A stretch of 64,000 bases of DNA from the NCBI GenBank assembly GCA_026986005.1, contig JALSPK010000212.1:1-64000 (forward strand), given 5' to 3'. Below the pieces are notes generated by a model. The model was not told the DNA's origin. It saw nothing but the letters and a program-made list of their open reading frames with translations, and searched no databases. The stretch comes from Saprospiraceae bacterium (GTDB taxonomy: Bacteria; Bacteroidota; Bacteroidia; Chitinophagales; Saprospiraceae). This document shows positions 17,672-27,664 of the stretch, one piece after another; the stretch's first letter is position 1, and each line of letters opens with the position of its first letter. Both the position numbers and the translations under genes were made by a program.

Positions 17672-18821
17672 TAACCTTTGATTTTAGTACAAATATTTTA
17701 CCTTTGTGATAGTCTTTTATTATCCTCTTGGCAAGCGATAGCCCTAGTCCCCATCCGCGTTTTTTGGTAGAGTATCCCGGTTGAAATACTGTTTTTAAGC
17801 TAGATTGGGGTATCCCTTTTCCAGTATCTTGCAAGTCGATTATTACTTTGTCTCCTTCTGTTTTTGTCGTGATACGAATTTCACCTTTGTCTTCCATAGC
17901 GTCAAGAGCATTGCGAAGTATATTCTCAACAACCCAGGAAAATAGGTGTTCATTGACTTTTGCTTCCAATAGTTCATTTTTATTGTATTCGAAAAAGTAT
18001 TTAATGTTTTTCGGCGAACGCTTTTTCAAATATTCAACACTATTCTTAATGATATTATTAATATTTTTTATATCAAGAACAGGTGCAGAACCTATTTTAG
18101 AAAATCTATTAGCAATTAATTCCAATTTCCTCAAGTCTTTTTCCATTTCGTTAATGGCTTCAACCTGATCTTCCGTAGGCGCGGTTACCGTCTTCAAATA
18201 TTCAGTCCATCCCATTATTCCGCTGATAGGGGTGCCTAATTGATGAGCTGTTTCTTTAGACATACCGACCCATACACGATTTTGTTCAGCGCGTCTAACC
18301 GAACTAAAAATCATATACCCAAACAGTATAAAGATACTAATCAAAAGACCTTGGACTAAGGGAAACCATGTAATAAGTCTATACAACTGAGATTGTTTGT
18401 AATATATTCTTGGATAAATTGGCATTTTGCTTTGCAATGAATCATTGTCCTGCAATGGTATAATCGGTGCAATTCCAGATTCTTGAATCTCCTTAATTTG
18501 TTGCATTAAAAATTCTTGGTCGTTATCTTTATCATCACCCCAGTTATATCCTTCCAACGTAACACCATCATCCAATATCATTGGGTTTTTGGTGTCGGTA
18601 GTGATATTGTATTCAAGATTGAAATCCTTTTGATCATTGACTTTATAATCAGGATTATTAAGACTTTTTAGAGCAAGAGTATAATATTCAATACTTTTCT
18701 TTTCCTTTTCTGCAAGTTTATTGGATAGGTAATTGGTATAAAAAATAGTAAATACTATGATTATAAGTCCTATAATCATAAGTAGTATTTTCAACCAAGA
18801 TTTTTGTTTATAGATATCCAT
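17631..18821 (-). CDS. Membrane sensor histidine kinase
   Basis: This 396-residue kinase has membrane helices at about 11-31 and 153-174 enclosing a ~120-residue periplasmic sensor region. The dimerisation/phosphoacceptor helix follows (ETAHQLGTPIS, His193), then a HATPase domain with N box (NILRNALDAM), G1 (DTGKGI) and G2 (GWGLGLSLAK) motifs. The H box variant with Ala-His-Gln-Leu-Gly-Thr-Pro is common in Bacteroidota kinases. No response regulator is adjacent. Its 3' end overlaps the start of the TonB receptor gene by 41 bases, so the two are probably expressed together. The signal is unknown. Confidence 0.92.
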   Translation of the reverse strand: MDIYKQKSWLKILLMIIGLIIIVFTIFYTNYLSNKLAEKEKKSIEYYTLALKSLNNPDYKVNDQKDFNLEYNITTDTKNPMILDDGVTLEGYNWGDDKDNDQEFLMQQIKEIQESGIAPIIPLQDNDSLQSKMPIYPRIYYKQSQLYRLITWFPLVQGLLISIFILFGYMIFSSVRRAEQNRVWVGMSKETAHQLGTPISGIMGWTEYLKTVTAPTEDQVEAINEMEKDLRKLELIANRFSKIGSAPVLDIKNINNIIKNSVEYLKKRSPKNIKYFFEYNKNELLEAKVNEHLFSWVVENILRNALDAMEDKGEIRITTKTEGDKVIIDLQDTGKGIPQSSLKTVFQPGYSTKKRGWGLGLSLAKRIIKDYHKGKIFVLKSKVNEGTTFRIILPKA

Positions 18822-18898
18822 TAATTAGCTTTGCTCCTACAAAATTAATAATAAAACTCAAAAGGTTTGAAAAACTTGTGTTTTAATTGGGTAATTTG

Positions 18899-19537
18899 CT
18901 ATTTGTCTTCTGCCCTTTGCTCAACAACACCTACATATATCCCTGTCCCCTTACCTACTTTAAAAAGAAAAGTGTGATTAAAAAAATCTTTCATCTCATC
19001 CCTAAAAGTTCTTTTGAAATTGACAAAATCACTTCTTTCCAACCATTCTAATATTTTGATCACAATTGGGGTTTTGCCAACAAAATCATGTATGACAACA
19101 TACTTTCTAGAGACTCTTTCCATTTCCGAAAGTATCTTCTTTCTCTCAGCTCTTTTTGTTCCATGCAAAACAAATGAAGAGGTCACAATCTCATACTGAT
19201 TGTCATCTATATTTGTTAGGTTTTTTGCATCCGAATAAAAAAAATCAATATTAGGATGATTTTTTCGTGCTTCTGCAAGCATTTTTTCTGAAAAATCAAC
19301 CCCGGTTACCTTTTTTGCCCCGGCTTTTGAATATACCGATGCCCAAGCACCTGTCCCTGTACCAATATCTAGGACAGTCGTACCTTTTATATCAATATTT
19401 TCTTTCAAAATTGATTTAGCCTTCTCAAATCCTGACTCCACATACTTATCCAGCCTACCGTAAATAGGTGCGATAAGGTTAAAGATAAATTTGGCTCTTT
19501 TTTCAGGATCTGCGGAAAAATAATGATTTATTCCCAT
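18899..19537 (-). CDS. Class I SAM-dependent methyltransferase
   Basis: The protein has 212 residues from the ATG at 19537. An in-frame TTG 12 codons upstream is possible but less likely. The SAM-binding glycine motif is VLDIGTGTGAWA, followed by the acidic loop VTGVDFSEKML and a motif II region (YEIVTSSFVLHG). The N-terminal part (HYFSADPEKRAKFIFNLIAPIYGRLD) recalls the UbiE/menaquinone methyltransferase group, so a small-molecule substrate is likely. Assignment to menaquinone synthesis is not justified. It is divergent from the thioredoxin lipoprotein gene and downstream of no clear operon partner. Confidence 0.85.
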   Translation of the reverse strand: MGINHYFSADPEKRAKFIFNLIAPIYGRLDKYVESGFEKAKSILKENIDIKGTTVLDIGTGTGAWASVYSKAGAKKVTGVDFSEKMLAEARKNHPNIDFFYSDAKNLTNIDDNQYEIVTSSFVLHGTKRAERKKILSEMERVSRKYVVIHDFVGKTPIVIKILEWLERSDFVNFKRTFRDEMKDFFNHTFLFKVGKGTGIYVGVVEQRAEDK

Positions 19538-19654
19538 ATTATTGCTTTGATAAATGAATATATTTTGTGTCAATTAATGGTGTTAGGTTCTGAAATTTAT
19601 GCGATATTACAACAAATTTAACATTTTTATGTTTATATTGCAAAATTAATTAAT

Positions 19655-20131
19655 ATGAAAATACAAAAAACAATATTTTTATTGAGTTTTTTATTGATTT
19701 TAATGTCCTCTTGTGGTGGGACAAAGAATGTAGTCAAAGCCGAAAAGAAATCAAATCAGAAAAAGCAATTGGAATATGTCCAGTTTTATACCGGTGGTAC
19801 TTTGACCGAAGTAATAGATAGAGCAAAAAGAGAAAACAAACTCGTATTCGTTGATGTAATGGCAGAGTGGTGTGCACCATGTAAATTGATGGAGCAAGAG
19901 ATATATACTTACGAACCTCTATTTAAAAAAATGAATAAAAACTTTGTTAGTTACCAAGTAGATATTGAAAAGGGGATAGGCCCCAATCTATCACTTTTGT
20001 ATAACACAAAGACTGTTCCTACATTATTATTCTTGGATACCAAAGGTCGAGTATTGGCAAAGAATAAGGGTGCGCTAGGTATTCAAGCTATGCTTGACAT
20101 GGTTGATGATGTGATTAGAAGTAGAAATTAA
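19655..20131 (+). CDS. Thioredoxin-fold lipoprotein
   Basis: This 158-residue protein starts with a lipoprotein signal (LMSSC, lipidated Cys20) and a Lys-rich tether. The thioredoxin-like domain follows (about 45-155) with the active site WCAPC (Trp72 to Cys76) and the cis-proline segment TVPTLLFLD. It resembles the DUF255/thioredoxin_7 group and should act as a thiol-disulfide exchange protein anchored in the envelope. It is transcribed divergently from the methyltransferase gene across 117 bases. The sequence TATATTGC just upstream could be part of a promoter. Confidence 0.88.
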   Translation: MKIQKTIFLLSFLLILMSSCGGTKNVVKAEKKSNQKKQLEYVQFYTGGTLTEVIDRAKRENKLVFVDVMAEWCAPCKLMEQEIYTYEPLFKKMNKNFVSYQVDIEKGIGPNLSLLYNTKTVPTLLFLDTKGRVLAKNKGALGIQAMLDMVDDVIRSRN

Positions 20132-20244
20132 TATAAAGTTAATATTGATAATTATCTCAATAGGTGTGCAATGATGTAATTTTGTGAGAATATTACAATT
20201 TATATTATAAAAATCTGCCACGGCTTAGCACATTACAATTTAAC

Positions 20245-20922
20245 ATGATGAAAAAGAAAATATTGATAGTTGATGACGAGCCTGATATTTTAGACATTTT
20301 AAGTTATAACTTAGAAAAAGAGGGATATGATTTAATGCTTGCCAATAATGGTGAAAAAGCCATTTCTAAAGCAAATGAATTTAAACCGGATCTGATATTG
20401 CTTGATATCATGATGCCCAAGAAAGATGGCATTGAAGTTTGTAGGGAATTGAGACAAAAATCAAAATTTTCAAATACTTATATAGTATTTCTAACTGCCA
20501 GAGGCGAAGAGTTTTCTGAAGTTGCCGGATTTGAGGCAGGTGGAGACGATTATGTTGTCAAACCCATACGACCAAGAAGTTTGATGTCCCGAATCAAAAA
20601 CATACTTAAAAAAGAAAGGATTATTGATGATAAAAAAGAGGTGCTGGTATTTGCTGACCTTACGATTGACACAAACAAACACAAGGTTTATATCGGAGAC
20701 AAAAAGATAGATTTAACAAAAAAAGAATTTAAAATTTTGTTATTTCTCTCTTCAAAACCCGAACGTGTTTTTACTCGAGAAGAGATTTATAATCGAGTTT
20801 GGGAAAGCAATACAATAGTAGGTGAAAGGACTCTTGATGTTCACATTAGAAAAATACGAAAAAAACTACAAAAAGAGTATATCAAAACAATAAAAGGAGT
20901 GGGATATTCATTTGTGTACTAA
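20245..20922 (+). CDS. PhoB/OmpR-family response regulator
   Basis: This 225-residue regulator has a receiver domain (1-120) with acidic pocket Asp10-Asp11, phosphoacceptor Asp54 (LLLDIMMP) and the conserved Lys in VVKPI. A winged-helix DNA-binding domain follows (about 130-225: LTKKEFKILLFL, ERTLDVHIRKIRKKL, IKGVGYSFVY). The next gene, 15 bases on, is its likely kinase. The pair resembles PhoB/PhoR by family, but no phosphate-uptake genes are nearby, so phosphate control is not claimed. Confidence 0.93.
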   Translation: MMKKKILIVDDEPDILDILSYNLEKEGYDLMLANNGEKAISKANEFKPDLILLDIMMPKKDGIEVCRELRQKSKFSNTYIVFLTARGEEFSEVAGFEAGGDDYVVKPIRPRSLMSRIKNILKKERIIDDKKEVLVFADLTIDTNKHKVYIGDKKIDLTKKEFKILLFLSSKPERVFTREEIYNRVWESNTIVGERTLDVHIRKIRKKLQKEYIKTIKGVGYSFVY

Positions 20923-20937
20923 TAAGTGATCTAGGTA

Positions 20938-21972
20938 ATGAGCAAATATATTAAAACATCTAAACTTGCATTGTATCTGGCTTTTGTCAATATAATTTTA
21001 TTTGGTTTGTTTTATTTTTTCATAAGATTGATTAGCAATATGTTATTGACTTTTACTCTTGTTTTTGGGGTACTTGTGTTTTTCTATTTTATCAACAAAT
21101 TCTTTTTGGAGATCTTTATTGGCGAAAATATAGATAAGTTCTACGATATAATGGACTCCAATAATGGCATGTCAAACATCAGAAAAAAAAAGAGGACATT
21201 AGCTGAGGTTGAAATGGAAATGGGGGATTGGGCAAAAGCTAAGCACTCCGAGATTTTGCTTCTCAAACAAACAGAAAATTATCGAAAAGAATTTTTAGGA
21301 AACATCTCACATGAACTTAAAACTCCGATTTTCATAGCTCAGAGCTACATCGAGACATTACTCGACGGGTCTATTAATGATGAAAAAGTCAATAGAAAAC
21401 ATCTGAAAAAATCTTTGAAAAGTATAGTTAGATTGTCAGCAATCGTACAAGAACTGGAAGAGATATCAAAGTTGGAAAGAAATCCGGATAGCTTGATAAA
21501 AGATTCTTTCGATGTTAATTCTTTGATCTGTGAAGTAATAGATTCATTAGAGATTAAGATAAATGAGTTAGGAGTTTTTATTAATAACAAATCAATAGTT
21601 GGCACAAAATGTTCTGTCTATGCCAATAGAGATAAAATAGAACAGGTTATTTACAATCTATTGGAAAATGCCCTTAAATATCGTGCTAAAAATAATGCAT
21701 GGATTAAAATAAATACAAGTATCAATAACAATAAATGCACTGTAGAAATAGAAGATAATGGGATTGGCATACAAAAAGAGGATATCCCCAGAATTTTTGA
21801 AAGATTTTATAGAGTGGATAAAAACCGTTCAAGAAAAAAAGGCGGATCCGGTCTTGGACTTGCTATTGTTAAACATATCATCGAAGCCCATAATCAATCT
21901 ATAAACGTGCAGAGTGAAATCGGAAAAGGAACTAAATTTAAGTTTACTCTTGATGTAAAACATACAGGATAG
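20938..21972 (+). CDS. Sensor histidine kinase, PhoR-like
   Basis: This 344-residue kinase has two closely spaced membrane helices (about 10-31 and 36-57) with almost no periplasmic loop, so it probably senses within the membrane or through a partner. The phosphoacceptor motif is GNISHELKTPIF (His125). The ATPase domain shows the N box (NLLENALKYR), G1 (DNGIGI) and G2 (GGSGLGLAIVKHI). It is 15 bases after the response regulator gene and is clearly its cognate partner. Confidence 0.92.
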   Translation: MSKYIKTSKLALYLAFVNIILFGLFYFFIRLISNMLLTFTLVFGVLVFFYFINKFFLEIFIGENIDKFYDIMDSNNGMSNIRKKKRTLAEVEMEMGDWAKAKHSEILLLKQTENYRKEFLGNISHELKTPIFIAQSYIETLLDGSINDEKVNRKHLKKSLKSIVRLSAIVQELEEISKLERNPDSLIKDSFDVNSLICEVIDSLEIKINELGVFINNKSIVGTKCSVYANRDKIEQVIYNLLENALKYRAKNNAWIKINTSINNNKCTVEIEDNGIGIQKEDIPRIFERFYRVDKNRSRKKGGSGLGLAIVKHIIEAHNQSINVQSEIGKGTKFKFTLDVKHTG

Positions 21973-21996
21973 TTAGTGTATATACATTATTTATTT

Positions 21997-22004
21997 TATA
22001 TTTG
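21997..22004 (+). promoter_or_regulatory. Possible -7 element (TATATTTG)
   Basis: This exact TAnnTTTG match ends 15 bases before the ATG at 22020. If it is real, the leader is only about 10 bases. No good -33 box is visible, so a promoter separate from the kinase operon is uncertain. Confidence 0.3.
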
Positions 22005-22019
22005 GCAAAAAAATATACT

Positions 22020-24245
22020 ATGTCCAGCAATGTCAACCAACAAAAATTCGGAACTTTCTTAGGTGTTTATCTTCCTAGTCTTCTTACAATACTGGGTTTA
22101 ATAATGTATTTGCGATTTGGCTGGGTAGTTGGTAATATGGGCTTACCCATGACTGTATTAATAGTCATTTTGGCTAGTTCCATTACTTTTATTACAGGTT
22201 TGAGTGCATCAGCTATTGCGACAAATATTAAAGTTGGTATTGGGGGAGAGTACTACTTGGTATCAAGAAGTCTAGGAATAGAGCCGGGTGGAGCTATTGG
22301 TATACCTCTGTACTTATGCCGTACATTGAGTATTACATTTTATAGTTTTGGCCTTGCCGAGGCATTGTTGATGTTTTGGCCAAAGGATTGGGGCGAAGCT
22401 CCTGCTACTGCAGTACAGATGATGGCAGTAGGTATAATTGTCATTGTTACTCTACTTTCCGGCAAAAGTGCAAAGCTGGTACTTAAAGCTCAAGTACCGA
22501 TATTGATTTTGGTTATATTGTCCTTTTTAGCATTGGCTATCGGAGTGTTTTCTCATCCGTTGAGAATGCCGGAGTGGACACCTAGTTACAGAACTGCTCC
22601 CGAAGGGTTTTGGTATGTATTTGCTGTATTCTTTCCGGCGGTTACCGGTTTTACAGCCGGTATCGGCATGAGCGGTGACTTAAAAGATCCCGCTAGTTCT
22701 ATACCAAAAGGAACACTTGGAGCAGTAGTTACAGGAGCAATACTATACATGATAATTCCCGTTTTATTATCAATTACAGTTCTGCTTAATTTAAATGAAT
22801 TATCAGATCCGAATTTAGGTGTTGGTACCTGGACAAAAATTTCATTTTTAGGTGGAATGCTGGTTTATCCTGCTGTATTAGGAGCAATATTATCTTCAGC
22901 ATTCGGCAGTGTATTGGCAGGACCACGTGTATTGCAAGCTTTGGCTTTAGATGGGTTGGCTCCCAAGTTTTTGACCAAATTGTCAAAGTCAGGGCAACCT
23001 ACCATAGCTACTTGGGTGAGTGGAGCGATTGCATTGGGAGCAGTAATGTTAGGCAATCTGAATACAATAGCTCAATATGTTTCCGTATTGTTTTTGACAC
23101 TATATGTCGCTATTAACTTAAGTGCTGCAATCGAACAGTTGGTCAAAGAGCCTTCATATAGACCTAGGATTAAAGTACCTTGGTGGGTTTCTTTACTTGG
23201 AGCTTTAGGTGCTATGTGGGTGATGTATTTGGTCAATCCATACGCCTGTGTTTTTGCCTTGATACTAGAAGCATCCTTGTTTGTTTACCTGAAATCAAAG
23301 TCTTTGGAGCAACAATGGGGAGATGCCACTTCCGGAATTTGGATTAATCTATCTAGATACGCATTGTTGCAATTGAATAAAAAGAAACTTTTATCCAGAA
23401 ACTGGAGACCGTTTATGTTATTATTTTCAAGTGATATAAAGGGAAGAATTAAATTGGTAAAATTAGCAGCTGCTCTCGGACAAAACAGGGGTGTTTTGAC
23501 GATTTCAAAGCTTGTTTTTGATAAAAATATTACTCCTTTGAAAAGAGAGGAGATGCAAATTGAAATGCTTGATGAACTAGAGAAAAATCAGTTGGAGGCT
23601 TTCTGTGAAGTAAATCCCGTAGAAAATCTGAATGATGGCATTTTAAGTATCTCCAGTTCACATGGAGTAGGAGCTTTGAAGACAAATACGATTATATTTG
23701 GATGGTCAGAAGAGAAAAATAATCAAGTGAGTCAACTAAAACTTATAAAGAAGCTGTCGCTTATGAATAAAAATATCATATTAGTCAGATTCAATGTCGA
23801 ATACAATAGCGAAAAGCAATTTAAAAAAATTGATTTATGGTGGGGCGGTAAAGAGAAAAACGGAGACCTTATGCTTCTATTTGCTTATTTGTTAAAACTC
23901 AATAAACAATGGAGTAATGCTGACATAACTATTCGCTCTGCAGTTAATACTGTTGATGAAAAAGACATGCTTAATGATAGAATAAATGCACTATTACCTG
24001 ATGCTAAAGTCGATGCAAAGGTTGAAATTTCCCTGATTAACAAAACAGGTTTTAAGAGTATTCTTAATGAGAAAAGCAAGGATGCAGACATTGTGTTTAT
24101 CGGTTTGGCAATACCAAAAGATAATGTAGAAAGGGATGTCTCCAACTCCATAGATGAGCTATCAAAAGAGTTGAAAATAACTGTTTTTGTTCAAAATAAC
24201 GGGATGACAGACTCTGTCCCCAGATTGTTGAAAGATGTTGTTTGA
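22020..24245 (+). CDS. SLC12-type cation-chloride cotransporter
   Basis: The protein has 741 residues from the ATG at 22020. An in-frame TTG at 22002 would add six residues but overlaps a promoter-like motif. The N-terminal ~440 residues carry about 12 membrane helices of the amino-acid-polyamine-cation fold (FLGVYLPSLLTILGLIMYLRFGWVVG, then FFPAVTGFTAGIGMSGDLKDP). The ~300-residue soluble C-terminus contains a USP-like alternating alpha/beta segment. This matches the Na-K-Cl cotransporter (SLC12) family rather than an amino-acid permease. Ion specificity cannot be read by eye. It ends 3 bases before the convergent protease gene, leaving no room for a terminator. Confidence 0.85.
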   Translation: MSSNVNQQKFGTFLGVYLPSLLTILGLIMYLRFGWVVGNMGLPMTVLIVILASSITFITGLSASAIATNIKVGIGGEYYLVSRSLGIEPGGAIGIPLYLCRTLSITFYSFGLAEALLMFWPKDWGEAPATAVQMMAVGIIVIVTLLSGKSAKLVLKAQVPILILVILSFLALAIGVFSHPLRMPEWTPSYRTAPEGFWYVFAVFFPAVTGFTAGIGMSGDLKDPASSIPKGTLGAVVTGAILYMIIPVLLSITVLLNLNELSDPNLGVGTWTKISFLGGMLVYPAVLGAILSSAFGSVLAGPRVLQALALDGLAPKFLTKLSKSGQPTIATWVSGAIALGAVMLGNLNTIAQYVSVLFLTLYVAINLSAAIEQLVKEPSYRPRIKVPWWVSLLGALGAMWVMYLVNPYACVFALILEASLFVYLKSKSLEQQWGDATSGIWINLSRYALLQLNKKKLLSRNWRPFMLLFSSDIKGRIKLVKLAAALGQNRGVLTISKLVFDKNITPLKREEMQIEMLDELEKNQLEAFCEVNPVENLNDGILSISSSHGVGALKTNTIIFGWSEEKNNQVSQLKLIKKLSLMNKNIILVRFNVEYNSEKQFKKIDLWWGGKEKNGDLMLLFAYLLKLNKQWSNADITIRSAVNTVDEKDMLNDRINALLPDAKVDAKVEISLINKTGFKSILNEKSKDADIVFIGLAIPKDNVERDVSNSIDELSKELKITVFVQNNGMTDSVPRLLKDVV

Positions 24246-24248
24246 TTC

Positions 24249-26060
24249 TTAATACTTAACGATTTTTTTCACTATTTGTACACCTTTTTGTTGTGATTTT
24301 ACTATGTATATGCCGGGGTTTAGAAAGCTTAGATTTATTTGTGAGTTATTCAATATAGATTTTTTCAAAATCAAATTCCCTACTAAATCATAAAGTTCAA
24401 TTCCCTGACTATCCGTATTGTTTTTAAATTCAATATTGATTTTATCCAAAAACGGATTTGGAAAAATAACCAAATCACTATTATCCAAAATGATATTTTT
24501 ATTTGATATCGTAAAATCAATAGCTTGTTTTACCGCCTCAAATGCGTTTAATCTACCATATCCATAAACTGAATTTGGTATTTCAGCTGTAAATATTCCT
24601 CTACAAGTATCAATCTCATATTTAGGGTTAGCAGAATTGATAAGTATTTCCTCAATATCATTTACACGTCCTTTCAATTTTGGATTAGCTGATACCATTA
24701 GAGCTACTACACCGGCAACATGAGGCCCGGCCATACTTGTTCCACTACTATATCTGTATCTATTGTTTGGGACACATGATAAGACACTGCTTCCCGGTGC
24801 TGATATATCAGGTTTTAATCGATCGCTTCCATCAATAGTGACAGGCCCTCTACTGCTGTATCCTGCAATTGTGTCTCCATACTTTACTGCCGTAGAGTCA
24901 AAGAACAGTCTTGTCGCTCCAATGGTAAATGCATTTTCAAACATTGCAGCCGGATTTTTTATACTTCCACAATTTCTTATACCATCATTTCCTGCTGACA
25001 CAACTACAAAAACACCGGAATTTCTCAAATTATCTAAAGCTAATTCCATATATTTCCAGTTTGTCGAATCGCATCCTTCTTTTATTGGGCATCCCCAGCT
25101 ATTATTGATGACATCTGGAGATAATTCTGGGTCTGGATTGTTACCGCTAGTGTCAGTTGGAGCCATAAACCATTCAAAGCATTCAATATAAGTCGAAGGT
25201 TTACCCCATCCTCTCTCCATATTACGACAACCGATCCATTTTGCTTCCGGTGCAACTCCAAATGCCAAACTGTCATTGCTGCCCACCATAGTTCCCATAG
25301 TGTGTGTACCGTGACTATGATCATCACAAGGAATAGGAGAATCAAGACCGCAAGGATTATTTGAAGGGGCAACAATTGAGTCGTTATTCAATGGACTTAT
25401 GTCGTGTATTGCATCGTGCCAGTTGTAATTATGATCAACAGTACTATTATTGAGAAATCCTCTGTATTTTTTATTGAGGGCGGGATGAGTCCAATCATAT
25501 CCCGTATCTTGTCCGCCCACAATCGCTCCTTTTCCTTTGATATTCATGTCCCATACTTCGGGTGCTTGGATCATTTTTAGTCCCCAAGTTATTGTAGTAT
25601 CTTTATTAATATCAGATATCGATTCTTGTATCTTAGTGTGATCTTTTGTCGGAGAATCATATGATATAAATTCAACCTCCCTTTGTCTTGCCAATAATCT
25701 GACTATTTCCAATGTAGCTTTTGATACAGCTATAGAATTCACAATATAAAACCGCTTGTATTTATAACCGAATCTATCTAGCAAATCAATAATTTCATTT
25801 TGATTTTTTGAATTATTTTCTTTCAAATACTTATAGACAAGCTTTGCTTTTTCCTTCTTAGATATGTTTGTTGGTAGAGCTTTTGACTTGAATTGTAGGT
25901 CTAGATACACTAATATGTCAACATTGTTGTTTTTTTCAAATTTCTTAATTAAATCAGATGAAACTTTATCCCTCCAATTTTCGTTGTTACTTACAAAACC
26001 AAAACAGACAGAATAAAAAAGCAAAAATACTACTACTGTTAAAGGTGACTTTAATGACAT
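24249..26060 (-). CDS. Subtilisin-like (S8) protease with T9SS sorting domain
   Basis: This 603-residue secreted protease has a signal peptide (1-23), an I9-like propeptide (about 30-135) and an S8 catalytic domain. Its triad is Asp185 (GGQDTGYDW), His250 (DDHSHGTHTMG) and the Ser in GTSMAGPHVAG. The oxyanion Asn lies in VVSAGNDG. The last ~80 residues form a T9SS type A sorting domain (LVIFPNPFLDKINIEF, GIYIVKSQQ, KIVKY). It should be exported across the outer membrane by T9SS as a zymogen and degrade extracellular protein. It is divergent from the DksA-like gene. Confidence 0.93.
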   Translation of the reverse strand: MSLKSPLTVVVFLLFYSVCFGFVSNNENWRDKVSSDLIKKFEKNNNVDILVYLDLQFKSKALPTNISKKEKAKLVYKYLKENNSKNQNEIIDLLDRFGYKYKRFYIVNSIAVSKATLEIVRLLARQREVEFISYDSPTKDHTKIQESISDINKDTTITWGLKMIQAPEVWDMNIKGKGAIVGGQDTGYDWTHPALNKKYRGFLNNSTVDHNYNWHDAIHDISPLNNDSIVAPSNNPCGLDSPIPCDDHSHGTHTMGTMVGSNDSLAFGVAPEAKWIGCRNMERGWGKPSTYIECFEWFMAPTDTSGNNPDPELSPDVINNSWGCPIKEGCDSTNWKYMELALDNLRNSGVFVVVSAGNDGIRNCGSIKNPAAMFENAFTIGATRLFFDSTAVKYGDTIAGYSSRGPVTIDGSDRLKPDISAPGSSVLSCVPNNRYRYSSGTSMAGPHVAGVVALMVSANPKLKGRVNDIEEILINSANPKYEIDTCRGIFTAEIPNSVYGYGRLNAFEAVKQAIDFTISNKNIILDNSDLVIFPNPFLDKINIEFKNNTDSQGIELYDLVGNLILKKSILNNSQINLSFLNPGIYIVKSQQKGVQIVKKIVKY

Positions 26061-26151
26061 ATTGTGTATTTAATTATTAGAACAAATTGTATAAATCAAT
26101 AAAATAAAACCAAAGATAAAAAAGTTATATTACAAACCAACTTAAATACTC

Positions 26152-26523
26152 ATGGAAGATTTAATTAAAAACAGATATTCTGATAAAGAATTAGAAGAAT
26201 TTAGATTGATAATTGAAAAAAAATTGAATAAAATTGCAGAGCAAATCAAATTTTTAAGAGGACAGATTGAAGATATCTCCAATAGTGCTGACGGACGGAT
26301 AAAAGGACTGGATGATGGAGTTGGCACTGCAGAAAGTGAAAGGGTTATGCAGATGCTTGCTAGAGCCAATAAACACAAAAAGCACCTTGAAAATGCAATG
26401 CTTCGAATCGATAATAAGGCATATGGTATTTGCCGTGTTACGGGAAAATTAATTTCAAAAGAAAGATTGAAAGCAGTTCCTCACGCTACATTGAGTATAG
26501 AAGCAAAACAAATGAAAAAATAG
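26152..26523 (+). CDS. DksA/TraR-family protein without zinc site
   Basis: This 123-residue protein has the coiled-coil N-terminus and C-terminal segment of DksA/TraR regulators (YGICRVTGKLISKERLKAVP). The four zinc cysteines are reduced to one: the first Cys pair reads CRVT and the second is gone. Zinc-free DksA-like proteins occur in other bacteria and are usual in Bacteroidota as far as I recall. It would bind the RNA polymerase secondary channel and tune transcription with ppGpp. It is convergent with prfA, 7 bases apart. Confidence 0.82.
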   Translation: MEDLIKNRYSDKELEEFRLIIEKKLNKIAEQIKFLRGQIEDISNSADGRIKGLDDGVGTAESERVMQMLARANKHKKHLENAMLRIDNKAYGICRVTGKLISKERLKAVPHATLSIEAKQMKK

Positions 26524-26530
26524 AGCTTAT

Positions 26531-27613
26531 TTAAATCCCTATTTCATCTATTTCCTTAAGCTTTTCCATATTTTCTGCCAATCGTAGTGCATTTATTATC
26601 TCATCCAAATCCCCTTCCACAATTTTGTTGAGGCTGTATAGCGTGAGCCCTATTCTATGATCGGTAACTCTGTTTTGGGGATAATTGTATGTCCTTATCT
26701 TATCAGATCTATCACCCGAGCCAACAAGTGTTTTTCTTTGTGCAGTGCGCTCTCTTTGATCTTGCTCTCTCTGTGCTTCTTTGATTTTAAGATATAGTCT
26801 TTGAAGCGCTATCTCCCTGTTTTTTAATTGGGATCTTGAATCTGTACTTTCAGATACTATCCCGGTTGGGATATGAGTAAATCTTACTCCTGATTCCGTC
26901 TTATTTACATGCTGACCTCCTGCTCCACTAGCTCTAAAAGTATCAGTTCTCAAGTCCTCTTTTTTTATCTTAATGTCTTTTTCCTTGTATTTAGGTATTA
27001 CGGCTACAGTAGCCGCAGAGGTATGAACTCGACCCTGTGACTCTGTTTTTGGTACTCTCTGAACACGGTGTGCTCCGGATTCAAATTTTAATTTTCCATA
27101 CACTTCATTACCTTTTACCTCAAGTACCAATTTATTATATCCTCCTACAGAACCTTCGTTTACATAAAGTACTTCTGTAGTCCAACCTTGTTGCTCAAAA
27201 TATTTTAAGTACATCTTGTATAAATCTCCTGCAAAAATACTGGCCTCATCACCACCGGTTCCGGCTCTGATTTCAAAAATAATATCTTTACTGTCATCTG
27301 GATCTTTAGGGATAAGCATCATCTTCAGTCTCTCTTCAAACTCTTCGTCTTTGCCTTCCAGCTCTTCAAGCTCCATCTTTGCCATTTCACGCATGTCCTC
27401 ATCTTCATCTTTGAGCATAGCTTTTGAACTTTGGATATTATCCATTACATTCTTATATTCATCAAAAACAACTAGAATATCTTTTAATTCCTTGTACTCC
27501 TTGTTTATTTTTTTGAATTTATCCAAATCACTTGCTATTTCCGGATTAGAAAGTTGTTCTTCCAAATAGATAAATTTCTCTTTTATACTATCGTATTTAT
27601 TAAGTAAACTCAT
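26531..27613 (-). CDS. prfA: Peptide chain release factor 1
   Basis: This 360-residue protein has the length and domains of bacterial RF1. It has an N-terminal coiled-coil domain, then domain 2, which includes the RF1 stop-codon recognition region, and the catalytic GGQ loop (FRASGAGGQHVNKTES). RF1 reads UAA and UAG. The C-terminal RIGLTLYSLNKIVEGDLDEII is typical. It lies just downstream of tRNA-Gln on the same strand but behind a terminator, so it has its own promoter. Confidence 0.96.
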   Translation of the reverse strand: MSLLNKYDSIKEKFIYLEEQLSNPEIASDLDKFKKINKEYKELKDILVVFDEYKNVMDNIQSSKAMLKDEDEDMREMAKMELEELEGKDEEFEERLKMMLIPKDPDDSKDIIFEIRAGTGGDEASIFAGDLYKMYLKYFEQQGWTTEVLYVNEGSVGGYNKLVLEVKGNEVYGKLKFESGAHRVQRVPKTESQGRVHTSAATVAVIPKYKEKDIKIKKEDLRTDTFRASGAGGQHVNKTESGVRFTHIPTGIVSESTDSRSQLKNREIALQRLYLKIKEAQREQDQRERTAQRKTLVGSGDRSDKIRTYNYPQNRVTDHRIGLTLYSLNKIVEGDLDEIINALRLAENMEKLKEIDEIGI

Positions 27614-27664
27614 AACTATATCTTATAACAATTTGATGAAAATAAAGATTAAATATAAACAAAA

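Noticed and set aside
20245-21972. Phosphate regulon (phoB/phoR) assignment
   Set aside because: The families fit, but no pst or phoU genes are nearby and the kinase lacks a PAS domain, so the specific names are not justified.
26333-26523. DksA-like protein as a truncated or broken gene
   Set aside because: Length and C-terminus are complete. The missing cysteines are replaced by well-ordered residues rather than lost through a frameshift.
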